Positions 9,277 to 19,218 of a DNA stretch of 48,350 bases are shown here, one piece after another. This DNA comes from Flavobacteriaceae bacterium. Its GTDB lineage: Bacteria > Bacteroidota > Bacteroidia > Flavobacteriales > Flavobacteriaceae. A program made the translations under genes and the position numbers. Location: assembly GCA_020346245.1 (NCBI GenBank), contig CP070778.1:77285-125634 (forward strand), written 5' to 3'. Every line of letters starts with the position of its first letter. The first letter of the stretch is position 1. The notes under the pieces were generated by a model. That model was not told where the DNA came from. It saw only the letters and a program-made list of their open reading frames with translations, and ran no database searches.

Positions 9277-9315
9277 GTAAGTGGGTTATTTTAATCTATA
9301 GCAAAGAACAAAATT

Positions 9316-9351
9316 TAAAAATCCGACCTTACAAAAAAGTCGGATTTTTTT
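9316..9351 (+). terminator. Rho-independent terminator after the TerB-like gene
   Basis: AAATCCGAC (9318-9326) pairs with GTCGGATTT (9339-9347) across a 12-base loop, and a run of T follows. Because the left arm is preceded by a run of A, it could also serve the convergent gene at 9403. Confidence 0.85.
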
Positions 9352-9402
9352 ATTCCAAAAAACTTCCGGGAACCTAATGCCCACAAAATGTGGGAAACAT
9401 TC

Positions 9403-9906
9403 CTAAAATTCTTTTGTCAGATCAGCTGTGTCATACCATTCCGCCTGATGTGTAATTTTGCCTTCATCATTAAAAAAGTAGACCGCATAATATTTTAATC
9501 TGGAGTCTTTTCCCGTTTCGGCATTTACCGATTTCCAAAGGCCGTACACGCGTACATCTCCATTGGGTTTTTGATCCTCTCCCAAGCCAGCAAAATATTG
9601 TGCGTCGGTTAATTCTTTGTTGTTATACGCTTTCATAAACCCTTTCATTGCCTCTTCCCAGGTAGCTCTGGGCAAGGAGTCGCTCCCCACGCTAGGTGGT
9701 GACCAGATAAAGTCATCGGTAACATATTGTCCAAAGTTAAGGGAGTCATTGTTAGAAAATGCCTCCAAAAAGGCCTTAGTGGTTTCTACATTCTTATGGA
9801 ATATTACCATATTTGGATCTGGCATTGGCTCCTTTGGTTCCTGTACTTTTTCCTGGCAACTTGCCAGAAGTACAATAGCAGTAAATAAAAAAATAGTTTT
9901 TTTCAT
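9403..9906 (-). CDS. NTF2/SnoaL-like lipoprotein
   Basis: This is a 167-residue lipoprotein with lipobox Cys17 (LLASC). The body resembles the SnoaL/NTF2 cone fold: a helical KNVETTKAFLEAFSNNDSLNF segment, then F(I)WSPPS, WKSV and KYYAVYFFNDEGKITHQAEW strands. The upstream TTG at 9915 is in frame, but the ATG at 9906 directly precedes the lysine-rich signal start. It is related to the lipoprotein at 13669 (see findings). No catalytic role can be assigned. The 297 bases between this gene and 10204 hold only A/T-rich sequence and presumably both promoters; no further gene was seen. Confidence 0.75.
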   Translation of the reverse strand: MKKTIFLFTAIVLLASCQEKVQEPKEPMPDPNMVIFHKNVETTKAFLEAFSNNDSLNFGQYVTDDFIWSPPSVGSDSLPRATWEEAMKGFMKAYNNKELTDAQYFAGLGEDQKPNGDVRVYGLWKSVNAETGKDSRLKYYAVYFFNDEGKITHQAEWYDTADLTKEF

Positions 9907-10203
9907 GTGTTTCAATTAAATGGTTAATAGTTAGAATTAAATCTTCCTGCAAAGGAATATACTTCAAGAATATAACCTATAAAGGCACAATCATAACCAA
10001 ATTGGATGAACCCCCTCCTTTATTGTCCGAATGCAGTATTTTTTTTATCTGGTAGACTAATCCGCCTTAAATTTCACCATCCTTGATTTTGGCAGGTTAG
10101 CCAATAAGAGAAACCATCCAACAAAACTTTGGTTCTCAAAAATACTTTAGTAATTTCATAAAGATTCACATTCTTTAGATCAACTTAAAATATAAAATAT
10201 ACC

Positions 10204-10911
10204 ATGAAATTATTTAGAGGTTTCAGGCAGCAATTGATACATGAAAAGAACCTAAAAAAATACCTGCTTTATGCCATTGGTGAAATTTTACTGGTAATGA
10301 TCGGGATTTTACTTGCTTTTCAGGTAGATAACTGGAATGAAGACAGAGAGAAAAAAATTGAAGAGATAAGAACTTATGAGAATATCAGGGAACAAATACT
10401 TGGGGATAAAAGGAATATTCAGGGTCAAATAAATTATAACAGAAAATACATGGCTCAATTTGAATATGGCCTAAAGATCATTATGGAAAATGATCGCACA
10501 CAATTGGATACACTGGCATCCATAATTCCCAATCTTACCCAGTATTCCGATTTTGATCGTGAAGGTAACATTTATGAGACTCTGGTAAACAGCGGGAAAA
10601 TACAATTATTGCGCAATCAAAGCATAGTCAATAGGATTAGACTTCTGGAACAACGCTATAATTACGTTAACCGAATGGAGAATGTTAGTTACGATATTAT
10701 GATAGGTTACGTAGCACCGGGAATAAATCCTGTTATGAATTTTTCTACCGCTGAAATTATTAAACCAGAACGAATTTTTTCCTATGAGTTTCAAAATCTT
10801 ATATTTTTATTAATAGAGGTTATGAAAGAAAAGGAAAATACTTACTTAATTGCAATAGATGAAATTGATAGAACCCTTGAATTAATTGATATAGAGCTTA
10901 AGGATAACTAG
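10204..10911 (+). CDS. DUF6090 family membrane protein
   Basis: The 235-residue protein begins MKLFRGFRQQLI and contains KKYLLYAIGEILLVMIGILL, then AFQVDNWNE, around residues 19-47, the hallmark of the DUF6090 family that is abundant in Flavobacteriaceae. One membrane helix is followed by a long helical domain with predicted coiled-coil character. The function is unknown. It stands as a single gene facing the DUF418 gene at the 3' side. Confidence 0.8.
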   Translation: MKLFRGFRQQLIHEKNLKKYLLYAIGEILLVMIGILLAFQVDNWNEDREKKIEEIRTYENIREQILGDKRNIQGQINYNRKYMAQFEYGLKIIMENDRTQLDTLASIIPNLTQYSDFDREGNIYETLVNSGKIQLLRNQSIVNRIRLLEQRYNYVNRMENVSYDIMIGYVAPGINPVMNFSTAEIIKPERIFSYEFQNLIFLLIEVMKEKENTYLIAIDEIDRTLELIDIELKDN

Positions 10912-10987
10912 ATATCCAAAAACGTCAAAATATACTTACAGATTTGTAAAAAAAGTGAAGCCTGATAAACTCCCCTTCTACTGAAAA

Positions 10988-12301
10988 TTATTTTGGAATC
11001 TGCCTTTTAAATGGTTGTATTTGTTTGTAGGTAAGTGACCTCCACAGCCATTCCAATGGTCCGAACCTATAATATTTTAGCCATATAGGGCTAATTATCA
11101 ATTGAAAAATCCATATTGAAATCACTACATAATACAGCTCATAGCGCTGTAATTTTCCAAACATAGAGAATCCTATTCCTGTGAAAATTATTGCACAAAT
11201 AACCGAGTGCATAATATAGTTGGTAAGCGCCATACGACCCACAGCGGCCAGTGACTTTCTTAAAAACCCAAGGATATTTAATTTGCAAAAAATCATAACA
11301 AGGCCAATATGACCAAAGGAAACTGCTATTCGCCCTATGGCATATGTGAGTCCCGCCTTATGGAATGAGAGAACAGAGAAATTATCATTTAGAATAAGCA
11401 TGGTCTCGTAGTAATTTATAGAAAGACCAACCCCATAACCAATAAGTGACATAATTAAGTAGGATTTATAGCTAAGCTCTGCCGTGATTACTCTTAATTT
11501 ATACAGGGCTATTCCCAATAACATCATGGCCAGTATGTCCCAGGGATTATAATCATAATTAAAAGTAGTTTGCATAAATCTGTTTACTGGGGCAAGGAAC
11601 AAGACAATATCAAAATAACCCTTGTGCATGCTCGCTGTATCTTCCTTTACTTTTTCTTCAGAAGTTTTCATCTCAGATACTAATGCTTCCCACGCCTCTT
11701 TCCCCTTTTTTATATCTTCAGGAATATCTGCGGTATTTTCATAGGACTGTGCCATGATGTATTGCTCCTGATGTTTCATGTCTTTAGAATAACTATAACT
11801 TGCTAATGCAACTCCAATCAGTGTAAGGGCGGCCGCAGCCACAATCAACTTTTTGGGAGAAGTCTCTCTAAATGGAAATAAAAACAGACCATAGAGGCCG
11901 TAGGCAAATAAGATGTCACCCGTCCATAAGATCAGATACCCGTGGATAACTCCAAATATGAGTAACCAAATGGTTCTTCGATAATAAATATCAGCAACTT
12001 CAAGACCGCCTCCTTTATTTATCATTCTTGAGGTCATTAGAACCATTCCCACACCAAATAGCATGGAGAACATTGCTCTCATAGTGCCTTCAAAAAACAT
12101 GTTGTTCATAACCCATACATAAAGGTTATAACCTTCATAGCCTCCTTGTATAGTGGGATCTACATAGGCCCAAAAAACCAGGCCAAAACCCGTAATATTC
12201 ATTAATAAAATTCCCAGAAGGGCAACACCTCTTAAGACATCAAGAGATTTAATACGTTCGGCACCCGTAACAGGTCCAAGTTGGTTGGTTGTTATATTCA
12301 T
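10988..12301 (-). CDS. DUF418 (YeiB-like) membrane protein
   Basis: The 437-residue polytopic protein begins with a short polar stretch, then RIKSLDVLRGVALLGILLMN, the YeiB/DUF418 signature. The C-terminal DUF418 domain is seen in GRMALTNYIMHSVICAIIF and the final FGPLEWLWRSLTY. A polar, charged loop of about 70 residues sits in the middle (around residues 165-230). The family is believed to be made of membrane acyltransferase-like transporters, but no substrate is established. It is a single gene; the 115 bases upstream hold nothing beyond a presumed promoter. Confidence 0.88.
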   Translation of the reverse strand: MNITTNQLGPVTGAERIKSLDVLRGVALLGILLMNITGFGLVFWAYVDPTIQGGYEGYNLYVWVMNNMFFEGTMRAMFSMLFGVGMVLMTSRMINKGGGLEVADIYYRRTIWLLIFGVIHGYLILWTGDILFAYGLYGLFLFPFRETSPKKLIVAAAALTLIGVALASYSYSKDMKHQEQYIMAQSYENTADIPEDIKKGKEAWEALVSEMKTSEEKVKEDTASMHKGYFDIVLFLAPVNRFMQTTFNYDYNPWDILAMMLLGIALYKLRVITAELSYKSYLIMSLIGYGVGLSINYYETMLILNDNFSVLSFHKAGLTYAIGRIAVSFGHIGLVMIFCKLNILGFLRKSLAAVGRMALTNYIMHSVICAIIFTGIGFSMFGKLQRYELYYVVISIWIFQLIISPIWLKYYRFGPLEWLWRSLTYKQIQPFKRQIPK

Positions 12302-12416
12302 ATCATTTGGTTTGGTTGGTTTAAAAAAGATCTCCCTGAAAATAGAAAGCCCAGGTTAATGTGTGGCGGTAAGATAACCTTTCTTGTATAAACCATTTCT
12401 ATTTGGAAGAAATTTG

Positions 12417-13475
12417 TTATTTAACGCGGATGCGGTTTATTATATTTCTCTCAAATTTCTTATCATCCTCCAGGATTTTATAAAAAGAGGTAATATACTC
12501 TCGCGCGATAGTTAACTGATCCGGGTTCCGAAAGTAAGTTTTCAAACTATCAATTGTGGCAAAAATTCGTTCTTTTTGATCAAGGTAGGTCTGGCGTACC
12601 ATTTGAAATACTTCTTCATCCCTCATATACCCTTTATAAGCCCGCTGTGTAACCTGATCTATTTGTGCAGGTATGTTCTGGATATTAGACACGGTTGCGT
12701 AATGCGTATTCACCAGCCCCGACATGTCAAAATCGTAAGGAACGGAAATAATCTTATCATCAATAAACAAAAGCCGTTGATTGTGTTGAACTCTTGTAGA
12801 ATAGTCCGTGTTTCCTATCATGTATTCAAAAAATGCATTTTCTACGGCAAAAATAGCATCATGCTGTAAGGGGTGGATAGCCCTTTTAATCTGCTTTCCA
12901 TTTACGCGCTCTGCTACATTATCAATATCCTCAATTAAAAAGCCCTGGACCTGGTGTTCCTTTATTCGTTGTCCTCGCTCTTCAATAAATTCAAGGTTCA
13001 CCAATCTGGTTTTGAAATGATAGGGTGAAATTACTTCATATAGCTTATAGGCCAAATATTCCTTTAAAACATAGTCATTTCCATTTCTTCCCTCCAGGCA
13101 TGGAAGCACAACCTTGAGTTTTTTGTTTCCCTGAAAAAGTGTCCCTTTTGCATCAGATTTCTTTAGTTTAATGCGCAACGGAACATAATAACAGTTATTA
13201 CGCCTGAAATTTCCACGGGCTCTCAGTTTTATATCAATGGAATCCCATAGTTTTTGTGCGTCCTTGTACCAAAGTTTAGAAGTTATATAGGTGCTGTCAT
13301 TGGTTTGTGTTCTAAGGTTTTTGGTAGAGAATTTTAGTCTTATAGACAATTCTTCCTGATCTTTGAACAACACCGTTGTCTCTGTAGAACCCGCACTAAT
13401 CGCTTCCTGGGCTAACAAAAAATGACCAAAATATAAATTAAGAAGAAGAAGGATAAATGTTGCTTGGCTTTTCAT
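12417..13475 (-). CDS. Secreted CotH-kinase-like protein (tentative)
   Basis: The 352-residue protein from the ATG at 13475 has a signal peptide (MKSQATFILLLLNLYFG to the LAQ cleavage region). Its body reads KLRARGNFRRNNCYYVPLRIKL early, YMIGNTDYSTRVQHNQ in the middle and ISVPYDFDMSGLVN near residue 250. This order (RGN near the start of the fold, GNxDxxxxN, then P(W/Y)DxD) resembles the CotH family of spore-coat type protein kinases, in which these are ATP and metal-binding motifs. The similarity is judged by eye only. Bacteroidota CotH-like proteins are of unknown function. Confidence 0.5.
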   Translation of the reverse strand: MKSQATFILLLLNLYFGHFLLAQEAISAGSTETTVLFKDQEELSIRLKFSTKNLRTQTNDSTYITSKLWYKDAQKLWDSIDIKLRARGNFRRNNCYYVPLRIKLKKSDAKGTLFQGNKKLKVVLPCLEGRNGNDYVLKEYLAYKLYEVISPYHFKTRLVNLEFIEERGQRIKEHQVQGFLIEDIDNVAERVNGKQIKRAIHPLQHDAIFAVENAFFEYMIGNTDYSTRVQHNQRLLFIDDKIISVPYDFDMSGLVNTHYATVSNIQNIPAQIDQVTQRAYKGYMRDEEVFQMVRQTYLDQKERIFATIDSLKTYFRNPDQLTIAREYITSFYKILEDDKKFERNIINRIRVK

Positions 13476-13668
13476 ACTGCTATTTTCGGCCTTCTTAAAT
13501 ATAATCAATTAAATTTCAACGTACTATGGTTTCTGTCCTTCTCAACATCTTGTTTCCAACTCCGCTTTGTGAACAAAAGAACGTTTTTCATATATTCAGA
13601 AGAAATTCTGTATACAAAAATTATAATTGTTAACTTTCGAAACTAAGACAACCTAAAAAACCAACATT

Positions 13669-14181
13669 ATGAGATTTCTGTTTTTTTATCTCTGTTTTGC
13701 CTTTCTTTTATTAGGGTGCAAAACTGAAGCAGACAATTCTGCAAACCTAGCTTTCGAAGCAAATTCTAAAACTGTATTGGCCAATTTACAAGGGTTTCAA
13801 AATGAAAATTTGGATTATTCGGTGTATTCAAAAGACTTTTCATTAATGGAAACTACTATTGGAGCAGAAAAAGAGTCCATTACACTTGATGAAATGATGG
13901 CCTCCGACAAGGAAATGTGGGAAACTTTCGATTTTAAAATGTTAACCGATCCACCCGTTTTATTACCTGGTGTAAATCCGGATACTAAAAAGCCGGACGG
14001 TTCAGTTCGGCATTACAGCACATGGGAAGTCACACTTCCTGCAACAGATTCTACAGAAGGGAAAACCGGAGTTATTAAATTATATGAGTCTTTCGATTTT
14101 GACGCGGATGGTAAAATTTTAACGCAGCAGATCTACGGAGATTTCACAGGGTTGATGATGCATCTGATGGGCAATAATTAA
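13669..14181 (+). CDS. NTF2/SnoaL-like lipoprotein
   Basis: The 170-residue protein has a signal peptide with lipobox Cys17 (LLLGC). The body contains WETFDFKMLTDPPVLLPGV, then PDGSVRHYSTWEV and the strand pair VIKLYESFDFDADGKILTQQ. The latter two align with PNGDVRVYGLWKS and YAVYFFNDEGKITHQAEW of the lipoprotein at 9403, so both belong to one SnoaL-like family. It is followed by a clear terminator at 14207. The function is unknown. Confidence 0.72.
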   Translation: MRFLFFYLCFAFLLLGCKTEADNSANLAFEANSKTVLANLQGFQNENLDYSVYSKDFSLMETTIGAEKESITLDEMMASDKEMWETFDFKMLTDPPVLLPGVNPDTKKPDGSVRHYSTWEVTLPATDSTEGKTGVIKLYESFDFDADGKILTQQIYGDFTGLMMHLMGNN

Positions 14182-14206
14182 TTTTATCAAATTTAAGGAC
14201 CTATAC

Positions 14207-14240
14207 AAGCCTTCATTGTTTTATGAGGGCTTATTTTTTA
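14207..14240 (+). terminator. Rho-independent terminator after the 13669 lipoprotein
   Basis: AAGCCTTCAT (14207-14216) pairs with ATGAGGGCTT (14223-14232) through a 10-bp stem including one G-U pair. The loop is TGTTTT and TTTTTT follows. Confidence 0.85.
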
Positions 14241-14261
14241 ATCCAAAAACCATCCAACTAA

Positions 14262-15596
14262 ATGAAAAACTTCCCAAATGCCCTTGTCATTATGATTGGG
14301 TTTATCCTATTTGCGGCAATATTAACCTATATCATTCCCCAGGGCGAATACCAAAGGGTAATTAATCCGGAAACCAATCAGCTTAGCGTTGTAAACGATT
14401 CCTATCAGGAGATAGATGCACCTTCTGTTTCCCTGTGGGATACTTTTATGTCCATTCCGGAAGGGTTTATCAATAGAGCCGATTTAATTGCACTTATACT
14501 TTTAATTGGAGGTAGTTTTTATGTCATAGAAAGAACTGGTGCTTTAAAAGACGGCATTGAATTTCTAACGATGCTCTTGCAGGGAAAGGAAGAAATAGCT
14601 TTGATCGTAGTCTCCCTTGCTTTTCTTACCGGAGGCGCATTAAGCGGATTGCAGGAGGAAATTATTGCTATGACTCCTGTGCTTTTATATTTATCATCCA
14701 GACTGGGCTACAATTCTTTTGTGGCAGTTGCCATCAGTTATGGATCTGCAATATTGGGAGCCTCATTTAGTCCTATTAACCCATTTGCCGTGGTTATCGC
14801 ACAAAAAGAGACAGGCCTGGAGTTTTTATCTGGCAGTGGGTTCCGTTTAGTAGTTATGGTGATAGCATTTTGCATATGGATGTTTATGGTAATCAGATAT
14901 GCCAATAAAAATAAGGTTGTTAGTGAAGAAGAGCACATTTTTGAAAAAAAGAACCTGAATACAAGAAGTGCAATAATTTTGGGGTTGGTAGCAATAGCAT
15001 TTATTATTTTAATTATTGGTATCCTGCAATACAATTGGGGTTTTAATGAAATGTCTGCAGAGTTTTTTATACTGGCCCTGGTGGTAGGCTTAATAGGAAA
15101 ACTAGGGGTAAATGGCACAAGTCTGGCCTATATTGACGGTTTTAAAGCCATGATTTTTGCCTCAATGATCGTTGGCTTATCAAGCAGTATTTCTATAATC
15201 CTTGAACGAGGGATGATTATAGACAGTATTATTTATGGCCTCTTTACTCCTATGCAGTATCTTCCCAAAAGCTTGTCGGCCATTTCTATGATGGTATCAC
15301 AATCGCTTCTGCATTTTGTAGTGCCAAGCTATTCCGGTCAGGCCGTTTTAACTATGCCCATATTGGCTCCTTTGTCTGATCTCATAGGAATTTCCAGGCA
15401 GGTATGTGTTTTGGCCTATCAATATGGTGCCGTAATGACGGATCTGATTATCCCTACCAACGGAGGTTTGATGGCTGTACTTGCCATTGCCGGGATCTCT
15501 TTTGACAAATGGTTTAAATTTGCTTTAAAACTTATTTCGGTGATAATGATAATCAGCGCGATAGCCCTGGTGGCTGGCATCTCTCTAGGTCTGTAA
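14262..15596 (+). CDS. YfcC-type (C4-dicarboxylate/basic amino acid antiporter family) transporter
   Basis: The 444-residue membrane protein has about twelve hydrophobic segments. It shows the YfcC/ArcD-like pattern of an N-terminal helix with YIIPQGEYQR, then LIGGSFYVIERTGALKDGI, GASFSPINPFAVVIAQ and SLLHFVVPSYSGQAVLTMPI. Relatives exchange short peptides, ornithine/arginine or dicarboxylates; the substrate is not evident here. It starts 22 bases after a terminator, so it probably has its own weak promoter or receives readthrough. Confidence 0.82.
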   Translation: MKNFPNALVIMIGFILFAAILTYIIPQGEYQRVINPETNQLSVVNDSYQEIDAPSVSLWDTFMSIPEGFINRADLIALILLIGGSFYVIERTGALKDGIEFLTMLLQGKEEIALIVVSLAFLTGGALSGLQEEIIAMTPVLLYLSSRLGYNSFVAVAISYGSAILGASFSPINPFAVVIAQKETGLEFLSGSGFRLVVMVIAFCIWMFMVIRYANKNKVVSEEEHIFEKKNLNTRSAIILGLVAIAFIILIIGILQYNWGFNEMSAEFFILALVVGLIGKLGVNGTSLAYIDGFKAMIFASMIVGLSSSISIILERGMIIDSIIYGLFTPMQYLPKSLSAISMMVSQSLLHFVVPSYSGQAVLTMPILAPLSDLIGISRQVCVLAYQYGAVMTDLIIPTNGGLMAVLAIAGISFDKWFKFALKLISVIMIISAIALVAGISLGL

Positions 15597-15637
15597 CTTT
15601 TCAAAAGCAAATGCATTTTTAGGGGATTATCATATAA

Positions 15638-15662
15638 TTCTGTTTTATATCATGGAACAGAA
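15638..15662. repeat. Inverted repeat downstream of the YfcC-type gene
   Basis: TTCTGTT (15638-15644) pairs with AACAGAA (15656-15662) across an 11-base loop. No T-run follows, so it is at most a weak 3' structure. The remaining 140 bases before the tricorn gene show no other feature. Confidence 0.35.
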
Positions 15663-15804
15663 ATAAAGCCAATAGCAATATGTCCGGGTTCAGGCATAAA
15701 ATTTTTACGCTAAGGATTTTAGTATTTAATGTCCAATAAATCTGGCCAGTTCCAGTGTAACCCTTATTTTTACTCATTCATCAAATCAAAATCGAAACAA
15801 AGTC

Positions 15805-18800
15805 ATGAAAAAAGCGTATTTACTTTTAGTTTTTACATTCCTAATTTTTAAATCCGGAAGTGCTCAAATTAGCGGTAGTTTAATGCAGTATCCGGATGTG
15901 TCTGACACTCATGTTACATTCATTTATGGGGATGATGTATGGGTTTCCCCAAAGTCCGGGGGTAAAGCCAGCAGATTAAGTTCTCCCGAAGGGTCTGAAA
16001 GTTATCCTAGATTTTCTCCGGATGGTACTAAAATTGCCTATACCGCTAACTATCATGGAAATAGCGATATTTATCTTATCAATACAGATGGTGGTATTCC
16101 CAAACGGCTCACCTATCATGGGATGTTTGACAGGGTCCTTGGGTGGACCCCAGACGGGAAGCATGTGTTGTTTTCATCTTCACGGGAAAGTGGGCGGCAA
16201 AGCTTTAGTCAATTTTATACTATTTCAATAGCCGGAGGGTCTCCTGAAAAATTACCAATCCCTTATGGTGAATTTGCTTCATTTTCGCCGGATGGAAATA
16301 AAATAGCCTACACGGACAAATCGCGTGTACACAGAAATTGGAAAAGGTACCGTGGTGGCCGCGCGGCAGATATTATGGTATTTGATCTCAATACGTTTGC
16401 GACAGAAAATATAACCAATAACAGTGCAAATGATGAATTGCCAATGTGGAATGGAGAAGCAATTTATTACATGTCCGATAAGGGTCCAAATAAACGAAAT
16501 AACTTGTGGAAATATGATCTGGCGGGCAGAACCCATACCCAGCTAACCAATTTTAAAGATTTTGACATTACTTTCCCGGAAAGCAGTTCCTCTGATATTA
16601 TTTTTGAAGCAGGTGGAAAATTATTTTTATACAATTTAACTTCGGCCACCACAGCCGAATTAAACATTGAGATAATATCAGATCAAAGGGGACTCATCCC
16701 TGAACAAAAGAATGTTGCTTCTTTTATACAAAATTCAACCTTATCGCCAGACGGCAACAGGCTTGTAGTTCAGGCCAGGGGTGAATTATTTAGTTTACCT
16801 GCAACAGAAGGTTTTGTTGCAAATATTTCTGCTACCTCGGGTAGTGCCGAACGCAAACCTGCCTGGTCACCTGATGGGAATTCTGTGGCTTGCTGGAGTG
16901 ACGCATCCGGTGAATATCAATTAATTATATATGATATGACCGGCAACAAGCAGCCAAAAACTATCACAAATTTTACGAGTGGCTTCAATTATTCCATCTA
17001 TTGGTCTCCCGACAGTAAGAAAATTGTCTATGTAGATCAATCTATGACCATAAATTTTATTGATATTAATACGGCCGAGGTAACGCAAGTGGATAAAGGT
17101 AAAAGAATGTTCGAAGGTGCTTTACGGAATTTTAGCGTAACATGGTCCCCGGATAGCAAATGGATTGCCTATTCCAGAAGAAATGATAATATGGCCACTA
17201 CTGCCATATTTTTATATGACACAGAAAACAAGAAAGTATCTCAGCTTACCTCGGGTTATTATACGGATTTTTCTCCGGCTTTCAGCGCAGATGGCAAACA
17301 CCTTTTCTTTGCCACCAATAGAACCTTCCAGCCGGTATATTCAGATCTGGATAATACTTTTATCTATCCAAACACCAGCAAAATAGCCGTAGGAACCTTG
17401 AGCAAATCAGAAAAATCTTTACTATCTGTAAAAAATGACGAGGTAGAAACACCTGAAAAGGATGAGGAGAAAGAAGACGATAAGAAGGGAAAAAAAGATA
17501 AAAAAGGTGGTAAAAAAGATAAAGAAGCTAAAAAAGAAATTGAAACTACCATAATTGATATTGATGGATTTGAAAGTCGGGTAGAAATGTTAGACATTGC
17601 CCCGGGTAATATAGGTGATCTAACGGCTGTGGAAGGTAAGCTTTTATTTATGAGATACCCCAACTCAGGATCCCCTGAAGGTGTTGAACAGTCACTTGAT
17701 TATTATGATTTTAAGGAAAGGGAAGTAAAAACGATTCTCCCTAAAGTAAACAATTTTGACGTTTCTGCAGATGGTAAAAAAGTATTGGTTACTCAAGATC
17801 AGAAACTGGCAGTAACTGATATTAAAGCTGATCAGAAAATTGAGAAAACAGTCCCTACGAAAAATATGATCATGAATGTGGTTCCTAAAGAAGAGTGGAA
17901 GCAGTTATTTAACGATGTATGGCGATTTGAGCGCGACTATTTCTACGATCCAAATATGCATGGGGTAGACTGGAATAAAATGAAAACCCAATATGGGCAG
18001 TTAGTAGATCAGGCTAGTTCTCGAAGGGATATAAATATTATTATTGGCGATCTTATTGCCGAATTAAATGCGTCTCATACCTATAACGGAGGTGGTGATT
18101 TAGCCCGGCGTAAAAGAATGAATATTGGTTATTTGGGTGCTGATTTTAGCCTTGAAAACGGACATTACAGAATAAAAAAAATAATCTCGGGTGCCCCCTG
18201 GGATGTTGAAGTACGTTCACCATTAGAAAAACCGGGTGTAGACATAAAAGAAGGTGATTACATTCTGGCGGTAAATGGCCAGTCAATAGATCCAACAAAA
18301 CCAATTTTTGCCTCATTTCAGGGATTGGCTGATGTAGCTGTACAAATCACAGTTAACAGCAGTCCGTCACTTACAGGTTCTAAAAAGATTATTGTAAAAC
18401 CAATGCGCTCCGAAACCAGGTTACGACATTTATCCTGGATAGAGAGTAATCGCCAGCGTGTAGACAGGGAAACCAATGGCAAAATTGGATACGTCTATGT
18501 ACGCAGTACCGGGCGAGATGGACAAAATGAATTGGTTAGGCAATTTTATGCCCAGATGGATAAAGAAGGGATGATAATAGATGAACGTTTCAATAGCGGC
18601 GGACAAATCCCTGACAGGTTCATTGAATTATTAGATCGCAAACCTTTGGCATTTTGGGCGGTTAGAGATGGTAGCGACTGGTCATGGCCCCCTGCCGGTA
18701 ATTTTGGGGCAAAAGTAATGCTCATCAATGGTTTTAGTGGTTCTGGTGGAGATGCCTTTCCGGATTATTTTAAAAAGAGAGGTCTTGGACCACTTATTGG

Positions 18801-19083
18801 AACCCGTACATGGGGCGGTTTGATTGGAATTACCGGGGCTCCTAATCTAATAGACAATGGAATAATTACTGTACCTACTTTTAGAATGTACGACCCGGAT
18901 GGAGCCTGGTTCAAAGAAGGGCACGGCGTAGATGCAGATATTGAAGTTGTGGAAGATTTTCAAAAATTGGCTAATGGTACAGATGTGCAACTTGAGGCTG
19001 GTATCAAAGAAGTTATGAAATTACTAAACAGTAATAACAGCTTTAAAAAGCCTGCCAGACCAGCTTATGAAAACCGCAATTAG
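15805..19083 (+). CDS. Tricorn-type S41 peptidase, secreted
   Basis: This 1092-residue protein begins with a signal peptide ending near SGSAQ. Residues about 30-330 and 360-560 carry PD40/WD40-like propeller repeats (FSPDGTKIAY, WSPDGNSVACW, WSPDSKKIVYV). A Lys/Glu/Asp-rich insert follows at about 552-580. Then come a tricorn C1-like region with SHTY (Ser757-His758), a PDZ domain near 786-832 (GDYILAVNGQSID) and the S41 core with FNSGGQIPD and GFSGSGGD (976-983), which should hold the nucleophile serine. Tricorn proteases degrade peptides released by larger proteases; secreted Bacteroidota forms probably process periplasmic peptides. The gene stands alone. Confidence 0.93.
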   Translation: MKKAYLLLVFTFLIFKSGSAQISGSLMQYPDVSDTHVTFIYGDDVWVSPKSGGKASRLSSPEGSESYPRFSPDGTKIAYTANYHGNSDIYLINTDGGIPKRLTYHGMFDRVLGWTPDGKHVLFSSSRESGRQSFSQFYTISIAGGSPEKLPIPYGEFASFSPDGNKIAYTDKSRVHRNWKRYRGGRAADIMVFDLNTFATENITNNSANDELPMWNGEAIYYMSDKGPNKRNNLWKYDLAGRTHTQLTNFKDFDITFPESSSSDIIFEAGGKLFLYNLTSATTAELNIEIISDQRGLIPEQKNVASFIQNSTLSPDGNRLVVQARGELFSLPATEGFVANISATSGSAERKPAWSPDGNSVACWSDASGEYQLIIYDMTGNKQPKTITNFTSGFNYSIYWSPDSKKIVYVDQSMTINFIDINTAEVTQVDKGKRMFEGALRNFSVTWSPDSKWIAYSRRNDNMATTAIFLYDTENKKVSQLTSGYYTDFSPAFSADGKHLFFATNRTFQPVYSDLDNTFIYPNTSKIAVGTLSKSEKSLLSVKNDEVETPEKDEEKEDDKKGKKDKKGGKKDKEAKKEIETTIIDIDGFESRVEMLDIAPGNIGDLTAVEGKLLFMRYPNSGSPEGVEQSLDYYDFKEREVKTILPKVNNFDVSADGKKVLVTQDQKLAVTDIKADQKIEKTVPTKNMIMNVVPKEEWKQLFNDVWRFERDYFYDPNMHGVDWNKMKTQYGQLVDQASSRRDINIIIGDLIAELNASHTYNGGGDLARRKRMNIGYLGADFSLENGHYRIKKIISGAPWDVEVRSPLEKPGVDIKEGDYILAVNGQSIDPTKPIFASFQGLADVAVQITVNSSPSLTGSKKIIVKPMRSETRLRHLSWIESNRQRVDRETNGKIGYVYVRSTGRDGQNELVRQFYAQMDKEGMIIDERFNSGGQIPDRFIELLDRKPLAFWAVRDGSDWSWPPAGNFGAKVMLINGFSGSGGDAFPDYFKKRGLGPLIGTRTWGGLIGITGAPNLIDNGIITVPTFRMYDPDGAWFKEGHGVDADIEVVEDFQKLANGTDVQLEAGIKEVMKLLNSNNSFKKPARPAYENRN

Positions 19084-19140
19084 TGGTAATATTAATCCTT
19101 GGCAAAGCTAGAATCTGGAACTTGCACAAACTAAATAAGG

Positions 19141-19182
19141 CGGGTTAAACTTATATTTTTGAGACAAGGAGAATTTAACCCG
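19141..19182. repeat. Inverted repeat between convergent tricorn and ABC exporter genes
   Basis: CGGGTTAAA (19141-19149) pairs with TTTAACCCG (19174-19182) around a 24-base loop. It lies between two convergent 3' ends, where a bidirectional terminator would be expected, but there is no clear T-run on either side. Confidence 0.5.
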
Positions 19183-19218
19183 TCTCAGGTGATTGATTTT
19201 ATATTGTCAACTAGCATT

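Noticed and set aside
17441..17544. Lys/Glu-rich insert in the tricorn-type protease as a frameshift or repeat expansion error
   Set aside because: The frame stays open on both sides and charged linkers at this place are common in Bacteroidota tricorn homologues as I recall them.
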